From Agapanthus africanus (taxonomy: Eukaryota > Streptophyta > Magnoliopsida > Asparagales > Amaryllidaceae), in NCBI GenBank assembly GCA_030015575.1, contig CM057349.1:258101077-258165076 (forward strand): a DNA stretch of 64,000 nucleotides, given 5' to 3'. The position numbers and the translations under genes were made by a program. Of this stretch, positions 9,845 through 22,280 are shown one piece after another. Position 1 is the first letter of the stretch; each line of letters begins with the position of its first letter. The notes under the pieces are model-generated. The model did not search any database, was not told the DNA's origin, and worked only from the letters and a program-made list of their open reading frames with translations.

Positions 9845-11306
9845 GTCGGTGATCCCACCTCAAAGGTACCGCGTACGATACAATATCATATGACATCCTC
9901 GAGTCATAAGTGCGGATCTATCATCAAATAAAGCTCGTAAGATAAATCATCGTACGGCATCCCAAATTTGGGTACGGGTCAATATCACATTCATCTCATC
10001 AATTATCTGGTATCCTTATCATCATATCTCAAGATTTGGGGTACTGATCTCGTCTAGTACAACTGATACCATCTATATGGATATATGTGCGTGTATGAAA
10101 ACACGCCTAAAGGCCCGCTAAAATCTCATGTCGTATCCCAAATACGAACCACATCCTATCACCGATCTCATGGCACTATGCCCAATCTCATTGACTCATC
10201 TCCAAATATCATCCTCTATCCTCATCATCCAGGTATAAGTATAACAGATAAGCATGTGTGTGCTTGTGGGTGTAAACCTATTCTAGGGTTCGCAACCAGG
10301 AAACTATACTGGTTTACATCTAAACCCTAATCTATCCATAGTACACCTAATCATATCTAGAATATACATGTCACACAAAACGCTATCATACATAATTATT
10401 GAATATATCTAGTACACTAAATATCGAACTGCGGGGTTGCTATACGCCATCCACTCGACTTCCCCCATAGATATAATCTATTCATCTTGCATCCTGCGTA
10501 TCGGTGTCGATGTCGCCTTCATCTTCTTCATCGTATGAAGCCCTCGAGAAGGTACCTACAAGATAACACAATCGCAAATGCACATTAAAATCACATCGGG
10601 AAAACCAAACGATACGCTAAAGCCTATAGGTTAGAACCTATGGACTACGCTTTCAAAACCATCAAATAACCCTCGATATCGTCGTACAAACGTCAAGTGA
10701 TCGAGGTAAAACACAAATACGTAAATCCAGAATTTAGAATACGAGAAACGAACTCCGAATCAAAACAACAACTCAGGAAAAAGGTCCCAGATTTTACCCA
10801 AGGTCAAATCAGACAATTTTGCATATACCAAGGGTCTAGTTTACATGAGATAAAGCTACAGAACCAACACGGATCAAAATGGTGGGACCCAGGACGTAAT
10901 TTGCGGCCATAGGGATTAAAACTGTGGCCAGAATTGGGAGATAGGGGCTAGGGTTTTGGTGGTAGCTTCCTAGGTTCCTGCATGTATCACTGTCCTTGCA
11001 AAATAATTTTCAAAGTCTCCGGGTGTTAGCAGATTCCATTTTACATCCACAGAATTCATAATTTTCCGATATCGGGTTTCTAAATCCGTATTCCGGGGTT
11101 CTAGTCTCTGGTTTAGGTCTGGATTCTAGCATTAGGGGGTTTGTGTGGCCTCTACTGAGCTCAATTTCACATCACGACTCTCAATTTCCATTAACCCTAA
11201 CTAGAATTTTCAAAGTTCACCCAAACCACACGATATCGGTTCTAATCTAACATGGGGGTAAAAGTAATGGAAATACTAAGCTAAATGTTCAGAAAATACC
11301 TCATTT

Positions 11307-11334
11307 GGCAACTCAAGAATTTTCTTGAGTTGCC
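11307..11334. repeat. Near-perfect 28-bp palindrome in GB LTR
   Basis: Arms GGCAACTCAAGA and TCTTGAGTTGCC around ATTT. Related but less perfect palindromes lie in the other GB LTR (about 21617-21644) and in GA (about 22666-22693 and 240-267). Confidence 0.8.
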
Positions 11335-11728
11335 CCAAGTGTCCAAAATTTGATTTTTCTTGGTCCAATGTGCTTCCCTTGACCTTGTGCATCTTTTTAA
11401 TGAAATTGGATTTGGGTTTTTAGGTGTTATTCATGGGGTTTTGGGGAAGGTGAAGATGGAGGAGGAGGGGGCAGCAGCAGCAGCAGCAATAGAGGGAGGG
11501 GGAGAGGAAATGAGGGAAATGATTAAGGGGGAATGGCTAAGTCAAAGTAACCCTCACCTTTCTCTCTCTCACCCATACCTAATATTCTATTCTTTTCCGT
11601 TTCCTTTTCTTTTCTTTTCTTCTCTCATCAATACAACAACATCTGAGCCTTTTATCCCAAGCATATGGGGTAGGCTACATGAACCAACATGAGAATCACG
11701 CCGGGTCCAGCACATGAATCCTCCGCCT

Positions 11729-13177
11729 CTACTCACTTCTTTCGAACAATATACTTTCATCGAGTCCTTTGGTAACCATATCGTTTTGTATCACCTCCAT
11801 CCATATTTTCTTCGGTCTTCCTTTTGCCTTTTTGCCATTGCCCATATCTAGAGTATCTATTCGTCGAACCGGTGCTTCCATAGGTCTGCGTCGCACATGA
11901 CCAAACCATCTTAGCCGGTTTTCCCGCATCTTCTCCTCCACAGGTGCTACACCAACTTTTGCACGAATATCCTCATTTCGCACCTTATCTTTTCTAGTGT
12001 TACCGCACATCCAACGAAGCATGTGCATCTTCGCTACGTGCATCTTCTGTGTATGGTGCTTCTTAGGAGCCCAGCATTCTGTACCATATAATAAAGCAGG
12101 CCGAATAGCGCTCCGAAAAAACTTCCCTTTCAATTTTAACGGAAAGTTACGATCACACAAAATCCCTGTTGCACTCCTCCATTTCAACCAACCAGCTTGG
12201 ATCCTTTGATTAACATCACTATCGATCTCCCTATTCTTTTGGATGATGGAACCTAGATATCTAAACTGGTCGCTCGGTGATATCTCTTGCCTTTCCAATG
12301 TTATACCAATATGGTTTTGACTTCTCTGGTTACTAAATTTGCAATGCATATATGCTGTCTTGGACCTACTCAATCTGAATCCCCGAGATTCCAATGTTTG
12401 CCTCCAAAATTCCAATTTAGCATTAACCCCTGCTTTCGTCTCATTTACTAGAACAATATCATCAGCGAATAGCATACACCAAGGTACCTCATCTTGGATA
12501 GTTCTAATAAGTTCATCCATCACGATGGTAAACAGGAATGGACTTAATGCAGATCCTTGATGTAAACCAATTGTAATCGGAAAATCACTCGTTAAGCCGC
12601 CGCAGGTTCTAACATTTGCCACTACTCCATCGTACATATCCTTGATTATGTCAATATACTTGACGGGGACCCCCTTCTTCATCATTGTCCCCCATAATAT
12701 CTCTCTAGGTACCTTGTCGTACGCTTTTTCTAAATCAATAAATATCATATGCAAATCTTTTCTCCTCTCTCGAAAACGCTCGACAAGTTGACGAAGCAAA
12801 TGAACAGCCTCTGTCGTCGATCGTCCAGGCATGAACCCAAACTGGTTCTCTGTTATCTTAATATCCTTCCTTAGCCTGTGTTCAATCATTCTCTCCCAAA
12901 GTTTCATGGTGTGACACATAAGTTTTATTCCACGGTAGTTTGAGCAACTTTGAATGTCACCCTTGTTCTTGTAGATAGGTACAAGGATACTTTTCTTCCA
13001 TTCATTTGGCATCTTTTTTGTCTGCCAAATCTTATTAAACAGATCTGTCAGCCATTTAACGCCTATTTCTCCTAAGCATCTCCAAATCTCGATAGGAATC
13101 CCGTCAGGACCAACCGCTTTTCTTAAACTCATTCTGTTCAAAGCTTCTTTAACCTTAGGTAGTCTTATTTTACGCAT
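11729..13177 (-). pseudogene. RTE LINE ORF: reverse transcriptase part
   Basis: 482 codons from the first ATG after an in-frame TGA at 13292-13294; the upstream endonuclease is in the same frame, so this is the second half of one protein. The RT fold is readable in order: GPDGIP near residue 22, a NYRGI block, QFGFMPGRST, the catalytic FIDLEKAYDKVP, GLHQGSALSPFLF, the active site FADD, then RYLG. The C-terminal stretch ending near GRPKK is typical of RTE proteins. Translation would need readthrough of the TGA, so I treat it as inactive. The wording is that of plant RTE (BovB-like) LINEs, not L1. Confidence 0.93.
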
Positions 13178-13291
13178 GAAATCACGGTTTATATCTTGAG
13201 ATTGAATGACAAGTCCATCTAAACTCTTAGTAAAGCTCTCATTGAATAATTTGTCAAAATAATCTCTCCATCTTTCCTTGATATCCTCATC

Positions 13292-14455
13292 TCAAACTAA
13301 AACCATCTGATTTTCATTTTTGACACACTTCACCGCACATAAGTCTCTAGTCTTCCTTTCCCGCATCCGAGCAATCCGGTATATATCATTTTCATCCTCT
13401 TCAGTGTCGAATTTATCGTACACCTCCTTGTAGACTTTAGATTTAGCTTCCCGAATAGCTTTCTTAACTTCCTTTTTAGTCATTTTATACTTCTCAAATC
13501 TCTCCATATCTCTACTTTTCTTCAAATCTTTATAAGAATCCCTTTTAATTTTAATGGCAGCCTTTACTTCTTCATTCCACCATGATGTGTCCTTAGATAG
13601 TGGAGCACCACCTCTCGACTCACCAGGTAGATCTTTAGTTACCTTATTGATACAACTAGCCATTTTGTTCCATGTTCTGTTTGAATTATCTTCCGACTGC
13701 CAATCCTCTTCTTGGACTACACGATTTATAAAAGCCTTTTGGTTACCTTCTTTCAATCGCCACCATTTAATTTTAGGCTCTACCTTACGTCTAATCTTCC
13801 TAAGTCCTCTTCTAAATCGAAAGTCTAGAACTAAAAGTCTATGTTGAGTGGTTACACTCTCACCTGGCACTACCTTACAGTCGATACAACAATCTCTATC
13901 TATTCTTCTCGTCAGAAAAAAGTCTATTTGACTAGCACTTGATCCGCTCCTAAAAGTGATAAGGTAGGACTCTCTTTTCCTAAACCAGGTGTTTGCTAAG
14001 ATCAAGTCATAAGATAAGGCAAAATCTAGAATCGAGTCACCTACTTCATTCCTTTGTCCAAAACCAAAACCTCCATGGATAATATCAAACCCACTACGAC
14101 TAGTACCTACATGTCCATTAATATCACCACCAATAAACAACTTCTCTCCACTAGGTATACTTTGCACCATCTCGTCTAAATACTCCAAGAATAGACGCTT
14201 ACTAGCGTCATCAAGACCTATCTGTGGTGCATAAGCACTAATAATATTAAGGATCTCTCCACCTAGAATAAGCTTAACCAGTAAAATTCTATCACCTTTT
14301 CTCCTAATCTCAACTACATCCTCAAGCAATTGTCTATTTATGATTAAGCCTACCCCATTACGATTTTTATCTCTACCCGTATACCAAAGCTTATAACCCC
14401 AAGGCTCTATGACTCTACTCTTTTCACTTACCCACTTAGTTTCTTGCAAACACAT
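13292..14455 (-). pseudogene. RTE LINE ORF: endonuclease part
   Basis: APE-type endonuclease that would nick the target DNA to start target-primed reverse transcription. Visible motifs in order are CLQETKW (metal-binding Glu), NGVGLIINR, SAYAPQ, GGDINGHVG, SQIDFF and TQHRLL (catalytic His). It ends at TGA 13292-13294, probably a CGA-to-TGA change because the same frame continues without a gap into the RT. The true N-terminus lies upstream in another frame (14428-14628), so a frameshift sits near 14450. Confidence 0.92.
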
Positions 14456-14628
14456 ATACCAACTCTCCTCCTAATCATCACCTCCACTAATTCTATTAGT
14501 CTACCCGTAAGGGAACCTATGTTCCAGGAAGCTAGACGGATCATATGAAACCCTTGCTTATTTTTCACTACACCCAGGGTCCGATGTAGCGCGTCGTTTC
14601 TGGATGACGACCCTTGCTTATTTATCAC
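14428..14628 (-). pseudogene. RTE LINE ORF: frameshifted N-terminus
   Basis: Encodes the first endonuclease strand (LASWNIGSLTGR) followed by LVEVMIRRRVGI, then runs out of frame within CVCKK, where the next frame reads the expected CLQETKW. The offset implies a one-base deletion or a two-base insertion near 14450. The first residues overlap the 60-bp tandem repeats of the leader, so the start codon is uncertain. Confidence 0.85.
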
Positions 14629-14790
14629 TACACCCGGGGTCCGATATAGCGCGCCGTTTCTGGACGACGACCCTTACTTATTTGTCACTACACCCGAGGT
14701 CCGATGTAACGTGCCGTTTCTGGACGACGGCCTAGAAGCCCTTGCATACTTAACACTACACCCGGGATCCGATATAGCGCATCGCTGAGT
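14551..14790 (-). repeat. 60-bp tandem repeats in the LINE 5' leader
   Basis: Units start at 14551, 14611 and 14671 with a partial one near 14739. Each contains a CCCTTGCTTATTT-like start, CACTACACCC and GTTTCTGGACGACG. In animal LINEs such leader monomers can act as promoter units; that role is only inferred here. Confidence 0.85.
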
Positions 14791-15279
14791 AGGGGACGCC
14801 CCAACGATATTCTTATTATGGTTCATGTCATAGAATGTGACAAAGTTTTACGTTGGCTATCACAAGCCTACCACAACCCTCACCCTTTCTTATCCGGACT
14901 TGGGACCGGCAACGGTGGGTTTTTTCCTCTCTCATCAATAGTAACCCCAAAACAAAAGCGATGCACCCAAAAACATGTAGTAAAAAAATGTAACAAGTGA
15001 AGAAAAAAGATATGGTGCATGTTTACACAAAACAAGCTTAAAATCCGATTAGCGATTTTTAATCGCGATTAGCACTAAATTAGCATATAATTAATCATAA
15101 AAGCTTAAAAATTGCATAATTCACATAAAACACCTCTTTTCAGTAATTTCCATAATTTTCCAAATTTTTTCCCCATTTATCGGTATTTAATTATACTGCC
15201 TTATTAAAATATTCATTATTTTATTATTAAATTATAAAAATTCCCAAAACTAATATTTTTATTTTTTTGAAATGTTATA

Positions 15280-17792
15280 ATCTTCCCCCCTTAAAGAAAT
15301 TCAGTCCCCGAATTTAAATTTAAACCCCCAAATTCTAAAACATTTCAGTAAAAGACTAAGTCGTCGGGGCTTCGAATTCATCAATACATAAAACGCATCA
15401 TAGCGCAATGCATGCGCATGATCAATGAGCATATAACTCAAAATCAAAACTCCATCAAGCATCCCACAATCATCGGAGTCACGGTAAAGACACAAATGTC
15501 AAATCCAAAATAAAACCGTTATGATATAAATCAAAACTATACATGGAAATATCTGAATGAAATGCATGCCAAACCTTTTCATGTTGCTGTGCTAACGGGG
15601 ACGATTCCGTCCTGGCACTTCTCTGGTCATCTCTGGGTCAATCCTCACGGCCACTCGTAAAGCAGCATGTCACTGGCGCCGACCTCTGGTCCTCTGAATA
15701 CACATCACACATCTGATCCTGGTGCAAATCTTATCGCAGCAGTGTCCTGGAAGGAATCCTGCTCAAGGTCTCTTCCGATCTCGCCTATACCGAACTGTAC
15801 GGAGGCTGGTACTCTTGCATAATCTTTTCTCGCTTTCTGGATATCTGTGTCCTCAGCACAGCATTTTCTCGGAAACTGGTCGCATCCCAACGCCTCTGTA
15901 GACATATCCGACCTTTAATCTTAACGGGAAGTAACAACAGCTCGTCAATGTCTCGCACGAACCTCTTGTCCCACTTTTCTGTATCATCGTCCACTGCGAC
16001 GTCACGTCTCTATCTGCGCACTGCAAATGGTTTCGGCTACGGTTAATCCGAAGTCTCTCACACGGACTCGAAATCACGAACTCGGTATCTTCATCACTCT
16101 TTGGAAGATATCTAGCCGAACACGTCCTCAGGAACTCGTCCCAACCTGCAGAGATATACTCCATACCCATCCATTCTTGATCAATTCACAACGCATCTGG
16201 GTGAGGTCCTCTATCCGAACCTGGTCAACTGTCTTGTCGACGATGCCGAACTCTGGCCTGCTGGGGTGTGCGCAATATGACCACTCATGGGTCCAAGTCG
16301 TCTCGTATAGTATTCCAGAAAGGTCCTGTCGAAGTCTTTCACAAATCTCGTTTCCTCCTAATTTTCCAGAAGTTACCACCCTTACTATATCAGTTTCTTG
16401 TTCCGGAATGGCTGCATACTCATCGCGACTCCTTCTGGAAGGTATATCCATATACAACGCCTCTGCATGCGTATCGCATCTTTGATATCAGTGGAGTGGA
16501 ACGTCATCTCGTCGAAATCTCGTGCGAACTCTTTACTCCACTCTGTTCCAATGTCGACTGATTCGGACTCGTCTTCTCGTGGCTGCATGGACTGTGCTCC
16601 AACGACTATACTCGTATCTGGAGTCTCCCAAGCAATGTATCCCATCACATGATATCCGAATGATGTCGAACCATCCGATCGATTTGTCAGAACCTCATAA
16701 TCCCCCAAGAGATCAACATCTTGAGTACAGTTTAATAGTATTCCAGTACATACCACAGCACCTGTGGACCAACCGTAGAAGGGCAAACCCAAGCCTCACA
16801 AATGGCACCGCTAAACTGCCGTAAACCCTGAGGTTCGAAGGCGTTCCATGGTCATTATGTCGAGTTAGGGTTTCATTCTTCTAGAGGGTCCGTAGAGTTA
16901 CTTGCATTGTCTTCCGAATATTTTAAACTTGGAAATGGGTTCCTGATATTCGATCGTCTCTATCGACTCTCAATGAATCTGTGTGAAGTCGTCTCTAACT
17001 GGAATCAATCTATCTGATGACCTCGTATCGGGGTAAGCGAACGAACTACATGTCTAGTCCTTCCTCCTTTGGTGACTAGCGACCTTCCATCATATCTCTA
17101 AGTATATACTCATGCTGCAGTAGATCCAATCATCTGGGCGATATCTCGTCATTTGCAGCAACCACTGGCTCATTCGTCCGTAAGCTGAACAGCGCCTCAA
17201 TCATCCTAAGTAAGTGATATATCAATGGTCATCACATTCTGGCTGGCCTCTAGCAGTAGCCTGATTCTCTGGTGCTGATCTGCACGTCCGAGAAATCTCA
17301 TAAAAGCGATCTGTCAAACGCTCATGGCGCGAAAACACAATAAAACGACGCCTCTCTATGCAATCGTACGTCCCTGGAATCACGCCCTAGTCAGTCGTCG
17401 TCCGTGACGAGCTCAAGCTGACGCAACTCTAGCCGTAGCTCTCTCTGCTCGTGCAATCGCGGCAGCGAAATCATAACCGATACCGATGAGGATAGATCAT
17501 AGGAATGAATATAATACTGTGCAAGGAAATGTACATCCTAAGGTTTCTTAAGTGGAGTAGCGTATCGTAAGTATGCCGTGGAACATATGTACGGTACGTC
17601 ACTGTACTCAAGCAACCTACTCCATCAATCAAGGGTCATCCTACACGACGAAAGTTCGAGTATAATACCCCTTCGACTAAGTCTAAGTTCCGTAAGGTCA
17701 AGCCTAAGTTCCGTATATATATAATGCTCTAGGCTCCGCATAGTCAAACTTAGACTCAAACCAAGGTTAACCTAGCGCTCTGATACCAACTT
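15280..17792 (-). mobile_element. GB internal region, non-coding
   Basis: 2.5 kb between polypurine tract (15280-15293, minus: AAGGGGGGAAGAT) and primer site. No frame exceeds about 150 codons. On the minus strand at 15853-16170 one frame reads W-D-E-F-x7-Y-L-P, the spacing of the conserved Gag motif of gypsy elements. A degenerate module containing K/EW-x-K-x-F-x-RD occurs in this stretch at about 15950 and again at about 16540. The palindrome array of GA and GC is absent; sequence passes directly from the Gag-like part to the region before the LTR (about 15590). Confidence 0.85.
17776..17788 (-). other. GB primer binding site (tRNA-iMet)
   Basis: CGCTCTGATACCA on the plus strand, the complement of TGGTATCAGAGCG, four bases from the 5' LTR. 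Confidence 0.93.
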
Positions 17793-18429
17793 TGTCACGA
17801 CCCGAAATATCACGTGACTGGCCCTTGAATCATATGAAGTCTATAGGACCTCATCTAATTCAAGTAAGCCAAAAGCCCGGAAATCTAAAACAATTTTTAA
17901 TAATAAATGAAGGAAAATAGTTTTAAGAAGTGAAGAAACATGTTTTAAAAACAAGGTTTTTAAATAAGTAAGCCGAATATGCATTTTTAAAATCTCTAGT
18001 CTTTTCTGAAAATTTTGGCAGAGTTTTCTTTGTAAATACTGGCCCCAAACGGGGTACAACATGAATAATATATATACAATGATAAAAGGTATCCCCAAGC
18101 GGGAGCTAGCTCTTCGTCAATCGACGGTCACAACCACGCAAGCAGTATAATATGCAACACCGAAGGGCGAGGATCAAAACTCAAAGGAAAACTCAAAATC
18201 AGCATGAAAACCATAATACTACAACACGCGACTCTAAGGTCGAAATAATACATAATTGGTTTTCTATGTCTGAAACAATATACAAGTTTGGTTGAAAGAA
18301 TTACTAGATACAACTGAATAATACAGATACAATGGTGGTTCTGATGCAAAAGAACCCACCTACCAAAGCAAATCACCCGTAAGGGAAGCAGTATGCCAGA
18401 AAGCCGCAATGAAACCTGTACGGCAAAAC

Positions 18430-18480
18430 CTGCAAGAACTGTGGCACAACGGGGGTGAGTTGCCAACTCGTGAATAGAAA
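18430..18480 (-). promoter_or_regulatory. Conserved acceptor-like block, GB 5' LTR
   Basis: On the minus strand: inverted repeat GAGTTGGCAACTC, GTGCCACAG, TTCTTGCAG|G with the junction at 18430. Same block as 2911-2960. Confidence 0.55.
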
Positions 18481-20116
18481 ACATCACAGAGCAGAAATCG
18501 TATGTATGACACCATCCTAGGTCAACGATCAAATATATATATAAACCTCAATGAATAAGTCTGAAGCATGAAAAGGTGGCCAGGGTAAACATCTATACAT
18601 AAGTGTAATCCCATGTGCTCGTGTCAGTACCTCAGGTAACGAAATATCATAAAATATGAGGTATGATCAATGTAATCGATGTCAACTATATCAGGAAGTC
18701 TAATGAGTATGTGGATATATCCAACTATGTAATCAATGCCTATATGTATGTGGATCTCGTCCACGTGTCTCCCAAAGACAATAAGCATCATGCAAGTAAA
18801 CATCATAAAGCATATGCATGGAAGTATGAGGATGTAAATCAACATGTGTCACTCGCGACATATCAAAATCATGGAACATGAGTGTCTAGAATCGACACTC
18901 GAAAACATCATGAAACCTGTGCCTAGCATTGGCACGTAAATCCTCATATATGTATAGGGCTCCGTCAGTCCGGATCGGCCCACGGGCTCCGTCAGTCCGG
19001 ATCAGCCCATATCATCTCTCAACTCCAGTCGGTATCCCCCAGATATCCGCCGAGCTCAAATACAATCACCGGTAGGTAGTACTCCCCTGCCAGGCTCACC
19101 GTCTAACATATACGAGTCTTCTTGTCCCGGGGTACCTCACTGGGTCCACCATGTACCCGCAGACGATGCATACCTCTCCTCGAATCGGGTTTCACATGTC
19201 GCTCTCAGAACTGAGAAAACGCATGGTGGACGCACTGAAATATCATATCAAGGGTAACCGGGTTTTTAAAACAATGTACACTCTCTTTTGAAATACCCAC
19301 GGTTCCCAAATCCAGAAATATCATGGAAACAACATATCTCAATGCGTATAATCATAAAGCATGATGTATGTCACATGTAAAAGAAATGTAAGCATATCAG
19401 TATATCATGCAACATAAAACAGTAATATGCACATAGCGACGGAAGACCACTCTTTTGAAATTAACCAGTTTTAAAAGTATCTTGCGGTTCCCAAATCTCA
19501 AATCAAGCCAGAATCATCTATGTATGTGCAAATACGTATGTATGCAAGAATGGGTGTACAATATGTATGTGCACAAATACGGGTGTACAATATGCATGTA
19601 CACAAGTATGCCATGCAAGGGGTCATACCCTGAATGCAACAGTCCGACAGTGTAGTGACATGGCAATTATCGATGATGAAATGTGTGAGTCGGCAAGCAG
19701 GTGTACGTGGAACATATGCATCATCGATAATGGTGCTGGTGTCCTAACAGCATGGTTTTAATATAACAATAAAAATATTTAAGCATGCAATGCGATGCGA
19801 AAAGCAAGAATATGCAGTAGATGAATGATAAACACAACAGTGCAGAATCTACATCAGTGTATCTATGTCATACTGTTTTGCCATTTGAAAGAAGACGAAT
19901 CGGGGTTTTTAGGAAAATGAGGGCTACGGTGTTTTTAGGAAAAGACGCGTCTTTTGAAAATATCCGTAGAATCCCTTTGCCGGTCTTTAAAATACTCCCG
20001 ATTCGTTAGTTTTTGAAATCAGTATGACATCGGCCTAGCCTAACATCTACTATGCAGACTACAGATCTAACTAACAAGTCAATCGGGAAGGGTATGAAAA
20101 CCACCTAAATCTGAGA

Positions 20117-20154
<38 letters not shown>

Positions 20155-20776
20155 GTCGGTGATCCCGCCTCAAAGATACCGCGTACGATACAATATCATA
20201 TGGCATCCTCGAGTCATGAGTGCGGATCTATCATCAAATAAAGCTCGTACGGTAAATCATCGTAAGGCATCCCAAATTTGGGTACGGGTCAATATCACAT
20301 TCATCTCATCAATTATCTGGTATCCTTATCATCATATCTCATGATCTGGGGTACTGATCTCGTCTAGTACAACTGATACCATCTATATGGATATATGTGC
20401 GTGTATGAAAACATGCCTAAAGGCCCGCTAAAATCTCATGTCGTATCCCAAATACGAACCACATCCTATCACCGATCTCATGGCATTATGCCCAATCTCA
20501 TCGACTCATCTCCAAATATCATCCTCTATCCTCATCATCCAGGTATAAGTATAACAGATAAGTATGTGTGTGCTTGTGGGTGTAAACCTATTCTAGGGTT
20601 CGCAACCAGGATATTATACTAGTTTACATCTAAACCCTAATCTATCCATAGTACACCTAATCATATCTAGAATATCCATGTCACACAAAACGCTATCATA
20701 TATAAATATAGTATATATCTAGTATACTAAATATCGAACTGCGGGGGTGCTATACGCCATCCACCCGACTTACCCT

Positions 20777-20798
20777 ATAGATATAATCTATTCACCTT
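20777..20798 (-). promoter_or_regulatory. Splice-donor-like site with hairpin, GB 5' LTR
   Basis: On the minus strand AAG|GTGA followed by arms ATAGAT and ATCTAT around TAT. Compared with GA and GC (GTAGAT/ATCTAC) the outer pair has changed from G-C to A-T on both sides. Confidence 0.55.
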
Positions 20799-22280
20799 GC
20801 ATCCTGCGTGTCGGTGTTGATGTCGTCTTCATTTTCTTCATCGTATGAAGCCCTCGAGAAGGTACCTACAAGATAACACAAACGCAAATGCACATTAAAA
20901 TCACATCGGGAAAACCAAACGATACGCTAAGCCTTATAGGTTAGAACTTATGGACTACGCTTTCAAAACCATCAAACAACCCTCGATATCGTCGTAAAAA
21001 TGTCAAGTGATCGAGGTAAAACACAAATACGCAAATCCAGAATTGAAAATACGAGAAACGAACTCCGAATCAAAACAGCAACTCAGGAAAAAGGTCCCAA
21101 ATTTTACCCTAGGTCAAATCAGACAATTTTGCATATACCAAGGGTCTAGTTTACATGAGATAAAGCTACAGAACCAACACAGATCAAAATGGTGGGACCC
21201 AGGACGTAATTTGCGGCCGTAGGGATTAAATCTGCGGCCAGAATTGGGAGATAGGGGCTAGGGTTTTGGTGGTAGCTTCCTAGGTGCCTGCATGTATCAC
21301 TGTCCTTGCAAAATAATTTTCAGAGTCTCCGGGTATTAGCAGATTCCATTTTACATCCACAGAATTCACAATTTTCCGATATCGGGTTTCTAAATCCGTA
21401 TTCCGGGGTTCTAGTCTCTGGTTTAGGTCTGGATTCTAGCACTAGGGGGTTTGTGTGGCCTCTACTGAGCTCAATTTCACATCACAACTCTCAATTTCCA
21501 TTAACCCTAACTAGAATTTTCAAAGTTCACCCAAACCACACGATATCAGTTCTAATCTAACATGGGGGTAAAAGTAATGGAAATACTAAGCTAAATGTTC
21601 AGAAAATACCTCATTTGGAAACTCAAGAATTTTCTTGAGTTGCCCCAAGTGTCCAAAATTTGATTTTTCTTGGTCCAATGTGCTTCCCTTGAGCTTGTGT
21701 ATCTTTTTAATGAAATGGGATTTGGGTTTTGAGGTGTTATTCATGGGGTTTTGGGGGAGGTGAAGATGGAGGAGGAGGGGGCAGCAGCAGCAGCAGCAAT
21801 AGAGGGAGGGGGAGAGGAAATGAGGGAAATGATTAAGTGGGAATGGCTAAGTCAAAGTAACCCTCACCTTTCTCTCTCTCACCCATACCTAATATTCTAT
21901 TCTTTTCCTTTTCCTTTTCTTTTCTTCTCTCATCAATAGTAACCCCAAAACAAAAGCCATGCACCCAAAAACATGTAGTAAAAATGCAACAAGTGAAGAA
22001 AAAAGATATGGTGCATGTTTGCACAAAACAAGCTTAAAATCCGATTAGCGATTTTTAATCGCGATTAGCACTAAATTAGCATATAATTAATCATAAAAAC
22101 TTAAAAATTGCATAATTCACATAAAACACTTCTTTTTAGTAATTTCCATAATTTTCCAAATTTTTTCCCTATTTATCGGTTTTTAATTATATCGCCTTAT
22201 TAAAATATTCAATATTTTATTATTAAATTATAAAAATTCCCAAAAATAATATTTTTATTTTTTTGAAATGTTACATCCGT

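Larger units (their letters stand above)
11634..14927 (-). mobile_element. RTE-clade LINE, full-length but inactivated
   Basis: 3294-bp non-LTR retrotransposon on the minus strand. The 13-bp target-site duplication TCTCTCATCAATA lies at 11621-11633 and 14928-14940. The uninterrupted target is preserved in the sister GB LTR near 21920-21945, which fixes both ends exactly. The 3' end reads ...CAGATGTTGTTG, the short TTG-type tail of plant RTE elements. The element has a 5' leader with 60-bp tandem repeats, one reading frame with apurinic endonuclease then reverse transcriptase, and a 95-bp 3' tail. It is broken by one frameshift and one stop. Confidence 0.95.
7478..15279 (-). mobile_element. 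GB 3' LTR, interrupted by LINE
   Basis: Homologous along its length to 17793-22275 once 11634-14940 is removed. Its inner terminus reads GTTATA where the partner LTR reads GTTACA, so the canonical TG of the LTR is mutated to TA on the minus strand. The donor-like site kept in the 5' LTR (20792-20798) has lost its GT here (10491-10497). These changes are consistent with decay after insertion. Confidence 0.92.
7478..22275 (-). mobile_element. GB: complete long-LTR non-coding element (LARD-like)
   Basis: Complete minus-strand element flanked by the perfect 5-bp duplication TCCGT (7473-7477, 22276-22280). Own length after removing the LINE is about 11.5 kb: 5' LTR 17793-22275 (4483 bp), internal 15280-17792 (2513 bp), 3' LTR 7478-15279 (about 4495 bp without the LINE and its extra TSD copy). 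Primer site and polypurine tract are present but there is no gag or pol ORF. LTR starts and internal sequence show it is a close relative of GA, the element it entered. Confidence 0.93.
17793..22275 (-). mobile_element. GB 5' LTR
   Basis: 4483 bp, canonical ends (TGTCACGACC on plus, GTTACA at the other end). It keeps the donor-like AAG|GTGA with hairpin (20777-20798), the covarying hairpin (19666-19731), the acceptor-like block (18430-18480) and the 29-nt motif (18088-18116). It preserves the empty LINE site near 21920-21945. CAG-triplet and GGA-rich runs near 21765-21800 are shared with the other LTR. Confidence 0.94.

Noticed and set aside
16027..16485. 152-codon plus-strand ORF in GB internal region
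   Set aside because: Antisense to the Gag-like remnant, with no counterpart open frame in GA or GC.
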